Program-made: the position numbers and the translations under genes | Assembly: GCA_001600615.1 (NCBI GenBank) | Contig: BCKK01000007.1 | Span: forward strand, 62,001-126,000 | Origin: Dioszegia crocea | Lineage: Eukaryota; Basidiomycota; Tremellomycetes; Tremellales; Bulleribasidiaceae | Direction: 5' to 3' | DNA length: 64,000 nucleotides | The notes under the pieces: generated by a model | Seen by the model: the letters and a program-made list of their open reading frames with translations, nothing else | Database searches by the model: none | What the model was told of the DNA's origin: nothing | Shown here: one piece after another, positions 11,532 to 22,719 of the stretch | Numbering within the stretch: the first letter of the stretch is position 1 | Layout: each line of letters begins with the position of its first letter

Positions 11532-13301
11532 TCATTCAGGAGCCAACAAAGCAATCAAGCCTAATTCTCTGCCTCATCAGCTTCGTCCCAATAAAGAATG
11601 GAGAACATACCGTCTAACCTGATCACCCGTCAACATATCTCCATATTCCTTCTGTGGTCCGAATCGCTCTTCCGCTTCTTCCTTTAGCGCAGGAACAGGC
11701 GAGAGGAGATGATCAGGCGATAGATGCCAGAACTGGTTCGATATCAGCTTTTACTTCTCCTCCGTATATCAGATAATACAGGCACAGAGAGAGCTAAAGC
11801 AAGCGGAGAAACTTACAAATGTGGATGATATCCTAATTTGAGGCCTATCGGGCATATCTCGTTTTCTGCGCTCGGCGGCGTCAAGGGTAGCTTGGGTACA
11901 AACCACCTCGTGAAACCCGGCTATAGCATTGAGCTTGACTCCACTGACGAATTATATCTATAACACAGATAGTCTAGCTGATCTGGACCTGAAATGAGGA
12001 ACCAACAAAGAGACTCACCCTTGATCAAACCACCCGTCATCCATTCAATCTGTTTACCCGCTTGAACCAGAAGACAACCAGGTGGGATTTTTACAGCAAT
12101 CTTTTTACCGCTATTCCTGGCCCAGATATGTACTGACCATCAGCACTGACATCGGCGTGCAAGACTGAAAGGGAGAGGCTGAGCTTACATCCAGGATATC
12201 GAGATTGACCGTGGATTGTCAAAAAGTTCAAGTCTGTGTGGAAACCTGCAAAGATACTGCCCAAAAGTCAGCTATGGCTCTTGTTAATCTGCAGTATGAG
12301 AACCCCAACTCACCTGTTGAGTTTCCCGTACTTGTCCAAATTTGTAGCGGTCGGAGCCAACAAGTGAGATCTGACAAGTAAGCGTTTACCCCAGCCTGCG
12401 CCCTGCTGAGAGATCCTGGACTCACCCATATTTGCCCGCTTCTACGAAAGACTGCTCTTCTAGACCAAGTCCAACAGCTACCATCCGCGCAACACCTTCC
12501 ACACTGAATCATTAGCAAAAGCGCAATGTATAGTCTTCACTCGTACTTCTAGCCAAATACCTCCTGACTGTCGCCCACCCACCCCGTTCAGAACCCAGTA
12601 CCCAGGCTGACCTCCATTCTTTCCCGCTCGCTCATCTCTCTCTCTCGTCCTCCAATCATCCTGTCTGATGGTTCACATTGTAGGATGCACCAAACTTACG
12701 CCTGCTTCATACATGTTCCCCACTCATCTACCCTCCCCTCCCAATCCTTCTCAAAAGCCTTAGGCGTCACATTCGGTATCTCCGAAATATCAAATTTCGA
12801 CGTATACGGCGGTAATTTCGACATCCTATGGAAGAACCTAAACACCATCAGCAAACAACCCACAACCCCACCCAGGGGGTACATACCGGCACTTTGGATC
12901 CGCACTATGGCCCAACAGATCTAATGGCCTTTCACCTTCTTCCAACATCTGAATGATTGCTTGACACTCATCATCACTACTACATTTAGGCTTTTCGGTA
13001 TTTTCAAGCGTTACGCCCTGGTCTATCAGCGACAGACATACCTCACCCAAATATGGGGACATACAACTTGATACCCATACTCTGGCCTTTCATCCACTTT
13101 AAGCACCTCATCCCTCTGTTGAAAATAATCTTCAAACAAATCTAAGAATCTATCATTGGCTTCTTTACTCGCTCGATCATCTGCGACAATGACTGCGCCT
13201 GTTAAGATTAAAGACTCGGCGGCTAGTTTGGATTGGAGGAGAGCTTCGGGTGATGTTGGGTCGGCGAGGAAAGTCGTCAGAGAGACTGTTGGGAGGTCCA
13301 T
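11532..13301 (-). CDS. 2-oxoglutarate/Fe(II)-dependent oxygenase of the clavaminate/IPNS-like type
   Basis: A cytosolic non-haem iron oxygenase; the substrate is not predictable. About nine short exons join in frame from MDLPTVSLTTFLADP at 13301 to the end REL..GLIALLAPE. The protein shows a DIOX_N-like N-terminus (GAVIVADDRA), then PEYGYQVGVTLENTEKP, VEGVARMVAVGLGL and HLLAPTATNL. The metal site is GFHTDLNFLTIHG (His-x-Asp) plus GFHEVV (distal His), and RPQIRISSTFF gives the Arg-x-Ser that binds 2-oxoglutarate. All three iron ligands and the Arg are present, so the enzyme should be active. The start is the first Met before a recognisable domain; upstream in-frame residues look non-coding. 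It stands head to head with PFD1, with 231 bp between start codons. Confidence 0.88.
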
Positions 13302-13532
13302 CTTGTTTGGATCCTGCGGTGCTGTGCGGTAGGCTACGCAAGGCGGGGTTAGAGATGGACAGTAGATGGGCGGATAGATGGTACCATATGGGTCGCTTTC
13401 GTTTGGCTCGACTAGGCAGGTTTGGGCGCCTGGGCCTTTCCGTCGGAAGCGTACTTTCCCACGGTGTCCAACAGTCATTCTCTATACGCGCCTTTGATTT
13501 CAAGGTGTGTAGCTGTTGTCCACCTATACACC
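13302..13532. promoter_or_regulatory. shared promoter region of the oxygenase gene and PFD1
   Basis: 231 bp separate the two divergent start codons, so both promoters must fit here or overlap the genes. I see no TATA box on either side. Assigned from gene layout alone. Confidence 0.5.
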
Positions 13533-14548
13533 ATGTCAAATTTATCAGACGACACACTGAGGAAGGTAAGCTATGAGGTCTATAGCCCCGTCGAGGACCT
13601 CTCGAGCGAAAAATAACCCAAGCTGATCGAGTAGATCCTCACCCAGATTCAAAATCAGGTACATACATCCCTCTCTTACCGTCCCCCTTCACCCACACGC
13701 CGTCAATCAAGCTGATACAATCAGGCAGTCGAATCTCAACGTGCTCTATCCCTCGTCCGAGCCCAAATCCAATCGAAAGAAAAGGAAAAGAAAATCCTCC
13801 AATTAACAATCCGAGAATTATCAGCTGTACCCCAGCCTAAATCTGGTGTAGGAGCGAATTCCAAGAGTGATGGTGCGAGGACATATAAGGGTGTAGGGAA
13901 GATGTTTGTTTGTTTACCTAGAAGTGAGGTTGATAAGGGACATAAGAGTCAAGAGGGGGAATTGGAGGAGGAATTGGGGAATTTGATTAAGAAGGTGAGT
14001 TTGGCCCCAGGGGGTGGGATGAGTGGTGGTGGTGGGGTGTCTTCGGTGTGGGGGAGTGAAGACTTAAGGGATGAAGTCGGAATGTGGGAATAGGATAGCG
14101 CGTGAGGGAATATGGCGTGGAGTGCCATGAAAATGTGCGTCAAGCATGAGTGAGGGATTGAAATCGTACGCAGGGGACGACAACGAATAGGGTCTTCTCT
14201 ATATCAGGAGTGTCCCACCGTATCGACATCAGGCTCGAGAAGGACGGGAAGGCTCAGCAGAGGATATCCCACATCTCTGAAACCTAGCTAACTTTACCAG
14301 GCCAAATATCTAGAAAAGCAATTCCAAGAAGCTGAATCGCAACTGAAAGACATTGTGAGTTTCTGAGTTTCTGAGCTTCTGAATCATCTTGCCCTTCTTG
14401 TTGATTTTTTGCCCTGTTCTTGTGCCCCATCTCTTCAATCCCGATACATCGGCCTTATCCTCTCCATCAACGTTCATTTGCTTTATCCAAAAGGATTTCC
14501 AGCTGATCTTTTCAGTTCCATAGCCAACAGCGTGAACAGCAATCATGA
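13533..14548 (+). CDS. PFD1: prefoldin subunit 1
   Basis: A beta-type subunit of the hexameric prefoldin chaperone that hands unfolded actin and tubulin to CCT in the cytosol. Five exons (13533-13565, 13635-13658, 13725-13994, 14301-14354, 14516-14548) give 137 residues. Diagnostic segments are LSLVRAQIQSKEKEKKILQL (helix 1), then TYKGVGKMFVCLPRSEV (the beta hairpin of the family), then ELGNLIKKAKYLEKQFQEAE (helix 2). Length and order match PFDN1. Intron 3 is about 306 nt, several times the local norm. Its 5' part keeps an open frame (KVSLAPGGGMSGGGG...), so a retained-intron form would end shortly after the hairpin. Confidence 0.92.
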
Positions 14549-15148
14549 GGCTTTGACGATTGGCCGCTGGGGCGGTTAGTTGTGCAAGATGGACAATTGA
14601 GTTAACTAGGGATTAGACCAAGCTTTGAAAAATTGGTGACTTAAAGCTAGACTACGGTCTAGCTGGTTTTTCTGCTTCTAGACCAATGTATAATGTCAAG
14701 CATGTATATGTATACCCCGACTCCACTCGCCATTAGCCCTTGACACTGTTCTCTCAGCCTCAAACAAACTACAGTCTCTCATCCGACTAATCATCCCAAT
14801 TATATATTGCATCCCCAACACACTCCACCCAAGTCCAAAATGCAACATGAAACCAAAGTTGTCAGGCAAATTTCAGAGAGCAGTATGAGCATTGCATACC
14901 GACGACCAGCGAAAGCCAAGCATCGAATACTACTCCACACAACGTACGGAATCAGGGTATATATAAGGGAAAAAAGAGAAAAAAGCGGAAAGTCCATCAA
15001 AAGCTCAGGGCCAGCAATTCGTAGAGTCGTCGTAACACCCCCAACCGCCCCATTCCTCGCCGCCACCACCACCGCCGCCGCCGCCGCCGCCGCCGCCGTC
15101 ATTGAACTTCCCGCCATATTGAACAAAAGATCTAACTTCATCCCCAGA
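14549..15148. other. convergent intergenic region with CCG repeat
   Basis: Between the PFD1 stop and the stop of the GH128 gene. It contains a nine-unit CCG tract (listed separately). Long open frames here, including a poly-Ala frame, come from that repeat and are not genes. Confidence 0.5.
15072..15098. repeat. (CCG)9 trinucleotide microsatellite
   Basis: Nine perfect CCG units, preceded by a short run of CCA units. It lies about 50 bp past the stop of the minus-strand GH128 gene, so it is probably transcribed as (CGG)9 in that 3' UTR. Length polymorphism between strains is likely. Confidence 0.9.
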
Positions 15149-17010
15149 TCAAGGGTTACCGTAGTACTTTGTTAAAGCCTTTTGGTATGTCTTTCCAGAT
15201 TCGGATAGGCCGCCGTTGGACCATAGAGGCCAGACGTTACCTGTGGCGTTAGCAGAGTTCGGGCGGGTGTAGGAGAGAAGGGGGAGTGGGGTGAATGGAG
15301 GGACAGGCATAAGATGAAGAGTGGTGGATGGAGGGTAAGGTATTGTGAGAGAGAGAAGACACTTACCGAGACCGTTTCCGTTAGAGTAGGCGTACGCGTA
15401 GACCCTATCGTCATTCTGCAAAACGTCGACAATGTCGTAGATGAATTGGTTGATCTGTCCTTGGTCGGTACAAGGGGTGAAGGCGGATCCGTCGTCGACG
15501 CAGGCGAACTGGAAGTCAGCGAAAAGTCTTGCCAAAGTTTACAATGTTGGAGAAAGTAGGAGAGAGGATGAGTGGTCAATGTCCCTTGTCTGCCTTGTCC
15601 ACCTAGCCCACATCCAGCCTCTGCCCAAATCCCATTCCGAACCCAAGTTTTGCCCAAACCCAGCCAGAGAAACGACATACCTCAGTAACCCAAATAGGCT
15701 TCTTGTACTTGTTGTAGTAATAATCAATACTAGCGCGCACACCAGCCATGTTGTTCTTGTTGATGTGGACGTTTGTAATGTCGAAATCTTTCGAGATTTT
15801 AGTTTGGAAGTGTTGTAACCATCCATCTTCGGCCATCTGCTTGCACATTGAGGGCGAGAGTAGGAGGGAACCGGCTCGACCTTTGGGGACCATGAGGTCG
15901 TTGTAGAGCTGGGCGGCTGTGGGGGTTAGCGGAGTACGGGCGGAGATGCAAGGTGGGTGGAGTTGGGTAAATGGGAATGGAGGGATGAAGGGAGATGAGG
16001 GTACCGATTAAGAGAAAATGGAGGGGAGGGAGAAGGGACGGGTAGAGAAAGATGACAAGAAAATAGGGAAGGGGCAGGACTATAAAGAGGGCAAGAGGGA
16101 GGAGAGAAACATCCGCTCGTGGGTCAAGTGGCCATGTCGGAATTTAAACAGAAAGTAGCCAACTCACTAGCGTCAATGCTCATGTCGGACGACATCTGTC
16201 CGCCGGCCGCACAATCAGGCTCGTTAGGCCCAATCAACCAGGTCGGGGTAGAGCTCATGGCCTTGAAGTCAATAAGACGGGCGGCGTCGGTGGAGTCAGC
16301 CGATCCTCCACCCCAGAGGGTAGGAACAAAGGCGACCTTGTTGGATGATTGCCAAGGGTCGGTAGGGGCCCAGTCTGACAAGTCAGCCCAGACTCTCTGC
16401 TGCAAATTCCAAACTCACTGTAGTACCATCCAATCTGGTTCTCGAATGCCTTCATGGCGTCACCTGCCGAAATACCGGCCTTCTTGCCGTTCGGGGTCAG
16501 ACCGCCCGAGTTGTGTTGAGCCGGAGCCGGGGCGGGTGCGGCGGGAGAAGGAGCGGCAGCTTGGGTGGCAGCTGGAGAAGGAGCAGCTGGGGAGGGTGCG
16601 GCATCGTGCTGAGCCGGGGCAGTAGTGGCGGACTAAAATATAAGTCCAAGCTCAAAATACGGGGGGAAAAGACTTACAGCTGCAGCGGCGTAGTTGTTTG
16701 AATCACCAACTTGGAAAGTAGGCTTAGCAGATTCGGTAGATGAAGTAGCGGAAGAGCTGGCGCTAGCCTTTCCAGGTCGAACACGACATGTCTGACCTCG
16801 TTTGCGGACGATCCGTTTCCCAGCCAAACTTCGCTCCTCGCCTGCCTCGCTTTCCTGCCTCTTTACATTCTCAATCATGCGCTCGATTTGAGAACTGTGG
16901 TGCCTTCGGGGATTAAGACGACGGGCGAGGGCATCGGCGTTTGAGTGATCGGGGAATGCCTGGGCGGAAGCGAGAAGGCAGAGAAGAGGGATAAGTGCTG
17001 AGGTCTTCAT
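15149..17010 (-). CDS. secreted glycoside hydrolase, GH128-like (beta-1,3-glucanase fold)
   Basis: Predicted to cut beta-1,3-glucan at the cell wall. Six exons join to roughly 410 residues. Residues 1-18 (MKTSALIPLLCLLASAQAF) are a signal peptide. A basic pro-like segment (VKRQESE, GKRIVRKRG) and an Ala/Pro-rich linker (APSPAAPSPAATQ) precede the catalytic core. The core reads IGWYYNWAPTDP, VAFVPTLWGG, then WLIGPNEPD, where Glu is the acid/base, then FDITNVHINKN, then KKPIWVTE, where the last Glu is the nucleophile, then FACVDDGSAFTPCTDQ and YAYSNGNGLGNVWPLWSNGG. This order fits the glycosyl-hydrolase catalytic-core (Asl1-like) family. Both catalytic acids are present. The intron at about 15917-16163 is about 250 nt, long for this genome. 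A GA/CT-rich leader lies upstream of 17010. Confidence 0.9.
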
Positions 17011-17960
17011 TGTAGGCAGTGTGATGGGGTGAAAGGGATTGAGGGGGTCCGAGCGGATTAACGAGTAGTGTGTTGTTGAAAAGAGTGTGAAGGTCGTTTG
17101 TCGAGAGTCTGTAATCAGCCTGTGGTCACTGACTGTAGGAGGCTGATGAGATGGAGAGAGAGGGAGAGAGGGGGATGTTTGGGATGGCTGAAGGAGAAAG
17201 AAAGAGAAAGGGGGCGGGGAGTAAAAAGGGTGGGTGGGTGAGAGTGAGACCGAAACGGGGCTGTGTCCCTCTCCCCCTTCCCTTCCCCCCCCCCCACAAA
17301 CTCAAACAACGCTCAGACCCCCTCCTTTCCTCAACCCCCTTTCTCCCTTCCAATCGTATAGAAAACTCACTGTCGAAGGTGTCGTCGCGAGCCGGTCGAG
17401 AACGATTTGTCGATATAGGATGGATGTAGATGTATAGATGCAAGAGAGGGATGACGAGGAAGAAGAGAAGGAGAGATGGCTGGATGTTTTTCGATTGTTT
17501 GGAGACAAGGGTCTGTCGGATGGAACACAAAACACACAACCCCCTCTTTTAATTTCAGGGTCAGAGTTGATCGACGCGAACAAGGCGCGTCGGATGGGAC
17601 ACGCGTAAGAAATAGGTCCGGCGTTTCAGAGTTGAACGTGCGTCACTGACAGGAGTTGCCTCTTGCGGTAATTGGCGGAGGTTTGGCCTTGTTTCAGGTT
17701 TGGAGGACAAGGAAGGGGAAGGCCCTCGCCAGTGCCTTGTCTCGATGCATCTGGTTCGCTCACAGTAAGATCATACCGTGAAATTACAGGAGAGCACAAG
17801 TCTATGTGCTCATACAATCAAGCTGTATAGATAGGTAGGGATTGGAACAAAGTTGACGTAGAAATCTAATCATATATCATAAATCATGCTATGAAACGTG
17901 ATGCGCGCGCGTCGACCATTCGATGCCCCTTGCGCTCACCGCTCACCCTCTCGTTCGACT
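17011..17960. other. promoter region of the GH128 gene with purine/pyrimidine tract
   Basis: About 950 bp between the GH128 start and the stop of gene D. From 17130 to 17350 the plus strand is first purine-rich (GAGAGAGGGA) and then pyrimidine-rich, including a run of eleven C at 17285-17295. Overlapping open frames in this tract are composition artefacts. Confidence 0.5.
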
Positions 17961-18800
17961 TCAAGGCGCTCTTCTGGCCAGGAGATCTTGACCCTCCTGA
18001 GATGTTCGCAAGTACTCCTTCCACATGATTGTGGGCTGATATCGACGGGACCCAGTCGAAGAGGTCGTCATACCACCCTGCTCCGGTCCCCTCGCATACG
18101 CCTTCCATTCGTCTGTCCTGTGGGGCCGCTCTCCCACCACGTCATTCGTACACACTTGAAACACATACTCACTCTCCGTTCCTGCCTGCGTCCTGTACCT
18201 CTCTGCAATGACCCTCAGCAGGAGCACCTCCAAAACCCGCACATTGCTTTCGCCATGTGTTGCCTTCGCATCCTTCAAAGGCGTCAGGTCTGTCGGGACT
18301 CCCTGCCAGCTGTACGCTTCCAGCACTTCAATCAGAGAGGCAATATTCGTCTGAGTCACCTTCTTGAGGGCGGTCTTGCGCTCGCTTGCAGTTCCTCCGG
18401 GGTTCGTAAGAAGGGGGTTTTTGGAATATCCGTGCCAGTACGGAGGCCAGAGTGGCATGTCGGCTGAGAAAAGTCAGAATATCAACGGTGCAGAATAGCA
18501 TTTTGAATTTTAATCTACTCACTAGCAAGGCATGTATCCCTCCCTTCCTGGTCGACCTCCCCGCACTGGTCCACATGACTCCACGTGACAACAGGCGGTT
18601 TCAAGTTCTTGGCACCTTGCGCCATCCACGCTGTAGTCCCTGACTTATCAGCCCTGTCCGTTTAACCGTTCTGACCGGGCAAGGACCCTGAGGACAGTAT
18701 ACTTACAAGGCTCCGTGATGGGTGTGTCGGTAATCAGCACATTGTTCGTCGAGGCAGGAATTTCGAGAGAGAGACCAGGATAGGCGTAGTCGGAGTTCAT
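17961..18800 (-). CDS. hypothetical protein D, possible member of the D/A/B/C family
   Basis: Three exons give about 236 residues: 18800-18707, a second one starting after an acceptor at ...gactacag, and a third ending at 17961. It begins MNSDYAYPGLSLEIPAST and continues WMAQGAKNLKPPVVTWSHVD. The last exon holds a predicted helix (SERKTALKKVTQTNIASLIE, then VLEAYSWQG), a second helix (VRVLEVLLLRVIAERYRT) and a strand-like EYVFQVCTND. The helix pair and strand line up with the protein at 61677-62562 (for example SWQG against SWAG, TESEYVF against TESVFV). No domain I can name. The 3' end has two open frames; I chose the one continuous with the helix. A frame stop lies upstream of the ATG. Confidence 0.6.
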
Positions 18801-19396
18801 GCCGGATGGTAGGGACGACAGATCTGGGGTTCGATAGTACGTGGAGATTGGTATGTATGCTTAGGATAGAGAGAGATGAGAGTGGCGGTAAGCTGGAGAC
18901 CGGGGATAGTGTCTATATGTGAATGTACACAAATGGGAAGAGGTCCGGAGCCTGGAGGGGGAGGGTCACAGGGTGGGCATGGCGGAGTTGTCAATTTGCC
19001 ACCGAAGACAAAGGTAGCTCCTGAAGTAGTAGCCGGCAGCGGACAAGGCTTTCTTTTCACAAGCAGAACGAGTGTCAGCTGTCAGACGTTGCCTATGCTG
19101 AGTCTTCGTGGCCTATTTCGTCCCAGGAGCCAGATCGAGTCGTCTACATGAGAATTCCTGAATGATGACTTGAGAGATTCCGCACATACGGAATGTCGTG
19201 GGACGTGAGATTATGGTTCGAGCTACTCATTAGAGTGATGCTGATCCCTGCCACCCTGAAACTTGGAGTAGGGAGGTGAATATGGGTGGGTCGGAATTCT
19301 GCAAGCGCTCATAGTACGAATGCATAGACTAATTCAAGTCGTACGACGACCGCACGGCCTGAATGCCCATCCATTTACGTCCAGGCACATCATCGA
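18801..19396. other. intergenic region between genes A and D
   Basis: Holds the promoter of D and the 3' end of A. A minus-strand frame starting MKRKPCPLPATTSG (19060 down to 18797) is open but lacks a domain; it could be a further upstream exon of D, which I could not support. Confidence 0.4.
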
Positions 19397-20240
19397 TCAA
19401 TGCTTTATAACCATCAGCGGCGCGAGTGAGATGTTAGCGTCGACTTCAGCTTTCGAGCACTCGGTAACGATGGTCTTAAAAGCCGTTCCTCTCCTCGTTC
19501 GCTGGACCGATACGATGAAACCGCCTTCATTATCGCGTAGAATCCCTCTGCCTGATCAGTTTCTGGCTGTTTGGCTTAAAACATATGCATTACTCACCCT
19601 GCTGCTACGCGGTTACATAATTTAGTAGCAGTTTGAAGTAAGGAGGCGAGCACGCTGTTAGTTTCTGCCGAAAGTCCGATTCTGATGTCTCCCTTTAATC
19701 GGATACTGGCGTATAATGTCGGATTGTCGTGTATCGCATTCAGCTGCTTCACAAGGTCACGTCTTGTGTCTCCAAGATCCCTTCTTTCTTTGGCTATCTG
19801 AGCTTTAGTGCGTCTACCCTTCTTTGACTTTTGATATGTTCTCGAGACTGGATCATCTGATTATTCGTCAGCTGCAGCTCTTCTTTTTGATTTTAATTGG
19901 TCTACGCCGAGGACATGCGGACCGCAAAATGAGAGAGATGGAGAGAGAAGGACACGACAAGCTCACTGAAGTTGGTTCGCGCCCGGGTGTCGACCTCGGA
20001 TCGGAATGTGCTCGCCGGGTCGAGACTGTCAGAAGGTGTGGCTGCCAGTGTCAGCGCAGCTCACGTATACGCGTGTCAAAGGTTTATCCTTGCTTCAGTG
20101 TGCAGCCACGTAGACATACCGGAGTTCAAGTAGTAGCCCTCTGAGCTGTATCCGTGCGCCCCATAAGTCCCTGTGTTTTGCGAGCCGACCGACGTCGACG
20201 CATACGTAGCGTCTAATTCGCGTCGTGTGTCGTTGAACAT
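19397..20240 (-). CDS. hypothetical protein A (unrecognised family, paralogue of B)
   Basis: Four exons, about 197 residues, beginning MFNDTRRELDATYASTSVGS. Exon 1 is 20240-20120. The next junctions give NSATPSDSLDPAS, then NFNDPVSRTYQKSKKGRRTK. The core holds a basic helix (AKERRDLGDTRRDLVKQLNA), a second helix (TNSVLASLLQTATKLCNRVA), the strand motif NEGGFIVSVQRTRRGTAFK, and TECSKAEVDANISLAPL before the stop. It has no signal peptide and no membrane segment, so it is probably cytosolic or nuclear. Gene B just downstream in the window shares the AAG...GGF..xxRT core. I do not know the function; the shape (two helices and a short sheet) might serve protein-protein contact. Confidence 0.65.
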
Positions 20241-21164
20241 TTTGATGAGGTGAGTGATGAGATAGGATAAGTACAGAGAGATATATATGTGAGCTGTGAA
20301 GGCAAGAGGAAGTGAGAGAGAGAAGAGATTTGCTCAAGTATCCCTGGTGAGTCAACCATTCCTCCGATCAGTCGCATATTCGCCACCCGTCAAAAGCTAC
20401 CTTTGAGTCACTACCCCTTCTCAGAGATCCCTTGAGGACAAATCGACGGGGCCGTACCCACCGTGCGCTTGGCGTTTCGTCCAGGTGTTGTGGCTCGTAC
20501 GTGCTCGTGATATCTAGTCAAAGCAACCATTAGTCTGTCTGCATGTCCATTGTAACTTGTAAGAATACTTGAGTCACGTCGTGTGCGGTGAATTTGGAGC
20601 TACAGAACAAGTATACTTCAGCAACCATCACAGCAGGGTTTGAATGAGCAGTATAGTTCGGGTTCGCGGATCCAAACCAAGCTGCTCTTCACGTTGTTTC
20701 GTGTCGAGCGAAAGGAACGAATGTCGGCTTGGGCCCGGGCCTGATCGTGCCCGTACAAGCTGTGTTGCGGAGTTTAAATATGTCACTGGAGGCTAGACCA
20801 ATTTGGCAGTCCGGTCTGATCTCGCTATAGCTCTCCTTAGACACTCTGAGAGTCTGAGACGTGTGTCAGTGACCCAGTGTCGATGTCAGCGTACCTCTCT
20901 CCTTTGTAACCACGAAACAAGTTTGATCAATCAGCTCGGCGCTCTCTCAGGAACCGGTTGATGATCGATAGCAACCGAGGTAGAGGCTCGGCAGAGCGCA
21001 CGATTGTGAGTACACGTACGCGCCGCAGTGTCCCCAGCGGACAGAGCAACTCTTCTGCTGGCGCTAGTGGTGGCGGCACATAAATTGTCGCTGCATCAGT
21101 ACTCAGCCTACGTCCCTACGTTCGACTCTTCGATCTTGGCATGTGCAGTCTCCCTGGCGCCCGC
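20241..21164. other. intergenic region between genes B and A
   Basis: About 920 bp with no exon chain I can support. It should hold the promoter of A and the 3' end of B. No repeat or RNA gene was noticed. Confidence 0.45.
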
Positions 21165-22172
21165 TCAGCTACTCCTCAACTTAGCCAAACTTTTCACGGT
21201 CAACCTGTCCCTCACTTCTGATCTTGAACCTTCCTTGTGCGAAAAGGAAGCGATACTGTGTGGCCATGCTGTTTGGCTCGTCCGCGTCAGGGTGAACCCT
21301 CCTCCGTCTTCTCCTTTCAATGTACTGCTGTTTCAGCCTCCCAATCTTGACTTGACTACTCACCCATTTCCGGCCGCATACCTTTCGGCATCATCAGCCA
21401 GTGCTTCAAGTCTTGTGAGTAATTCATCAGAGAATGAAACCCCTTTCATAGGATTTTCCATTCCAACACTGATCTCCCCTCTGTCAACCAGAGTGTCCAG
21501 CCGCTTCATCAGGGCTTTCCTTTTCGCCAGCCTTTCGGTTCTTGCTGCCGCGGACTTGGATTGACGCGGAATACTGGGCTGAAGCTCAGATTCACCGTCC
21601 GTATCCTGGTCATCGGAGTCGATGGGTCAGGGAGAGTCGTACGCTGTCTCATCAGCTAGAGCATGACTTGACCGGCTGATGAATGTGACAGTCGGCTTGG
21701 TCACTCACTCTGCTGAGTCGAAGCTTCAGGTTCGCCTGACATTGGTACGCCCATAAAGGCCTCGCGATCTGCCCTGTTAGCCTGATGGACTCGTAATGAG
21801 CGGTATAGTGTATTTCCTCTTACCTCCTGCGAAAGTAGGTTCCGCTCCAGCCGGTATCCCCATCCACCTCTTGTAGTCTGTCTTGTCAGCCGGGGCCGAG
21901 CGGCGAAGTGGCGGCGAAACAGTGGCAGGGCGATATGCCTCACTTACCCCGATTGAACGTTTCCGATCGGGGCGGCTCGGGCTGTCCCACCCGCCCCTGG
22001 TAAAAGCCGCTGGGTACGCCGGTCGACCCACCTACATGCACGTCAGCTGATGATATCACATATAGGAATCAGGAAGAAGAATGCTCCCGAACTTACAGTT
22101 CACTGATCCGCCCACGACGTCTTGTATTTCTGTATCTTCCACATTGTCAGTGTATTGGGGGCCGTAATTCAT
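21165..22172 (-). CDS. hypothetical protein B (unrecognised family, paralogue of A)
   Basis: A multi-exon gene starting MNYGPQYTDNVEDTEIQDVV. The N-terminal half carries two related short repeats, DYKRWMGIPAGAEPTF and DREAFMGVPMSGEPEA, in consecutive exons. The C-terminal half has a basic helix (RTERLAKRKALMKRLDTLVD), a second helix (ELLTRLEALADDAERYAAGN) and, after a 36-39-nt intron, GEDGGGFTLTRTSQTAW; it ends AKLRSS. The core matches protein A segment by segment. One junction, near 21600-21690 between the exon ending EASTQQ and the exon starting DTDGESELQP, could not be joined in phase. Either an exon edge is misjudged or the gene carries a lesion there. No known domain. Confidence 0.55.
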
Positions 22173-22719
22173 GTTGTCGGACAAACTCAGTAAATGTGAG
22201 GATAGCCAGGTCGAGAAAGCAAGGGGGGTGGTCAGGGTGAACAGGGGGTATGTAGAACAAGAGGACTGGAGCCCTGGTCCCACAAGGCTACTGAGTCACT
22301 GAGCAGCGTTGGACATCCCTTCACAGCGAGTAACAAGGACATACTAGGGGTTGGCGGCTCATGTTTCACCCCCCAGCGCATGTCGCGGGGCGTGGGATCC
22401 CGCAATCAGTGATGGTCTGCTTCAGCGGTGGTCAGTGCTGATGGATCAGAGCGGCCAAAGCTGAGCTTTCGAATGAGTCTGCTTAAGCTTGGTACCGACG
22501 AGTGGGCTCAAAAATAGGGACAAGGAACTCCAGAAGAGTGGCAGACGATGCGTACGCACCATAAGCTCAAAACCAGCAATGCGATCAAGCAAGGCCAAGA
22601 GAAGTTAGTATATGATTAGCCGTCAATAGCATAAAAGATACATTACCACCACAACCCACAAGAACCCAAAACACTTTTTTTCCCCACCCGCCTATCCCCT
22701 AATCTCCCACCTATACATC
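22173..22719. other. intergenic region upstream of gene B
   Basis: Contains the B promoter and the 3' end of the GTPBP1-like gene. A minus-strand frame over 22056-22283 is only an extension of B exon 1 through its intron. Confidence 0.5.

Noticed and set aside
14800..15175. Poly-Ala frames on both strands
   Set aside because: Produced by the (CCG)9 repeat; no domain or splice support.
17115..17583. Several overlapping frames in the GA/CT tract
   Set aside because: All six frames stay open because the tract is low in stop codons; composition artefact.
21028..21564. 178-residue plus-strand frame
   Set aside because: It runs antisense to the exons of gene B, whose minus-strand reading matches protein A; the plus frame is a shadow.
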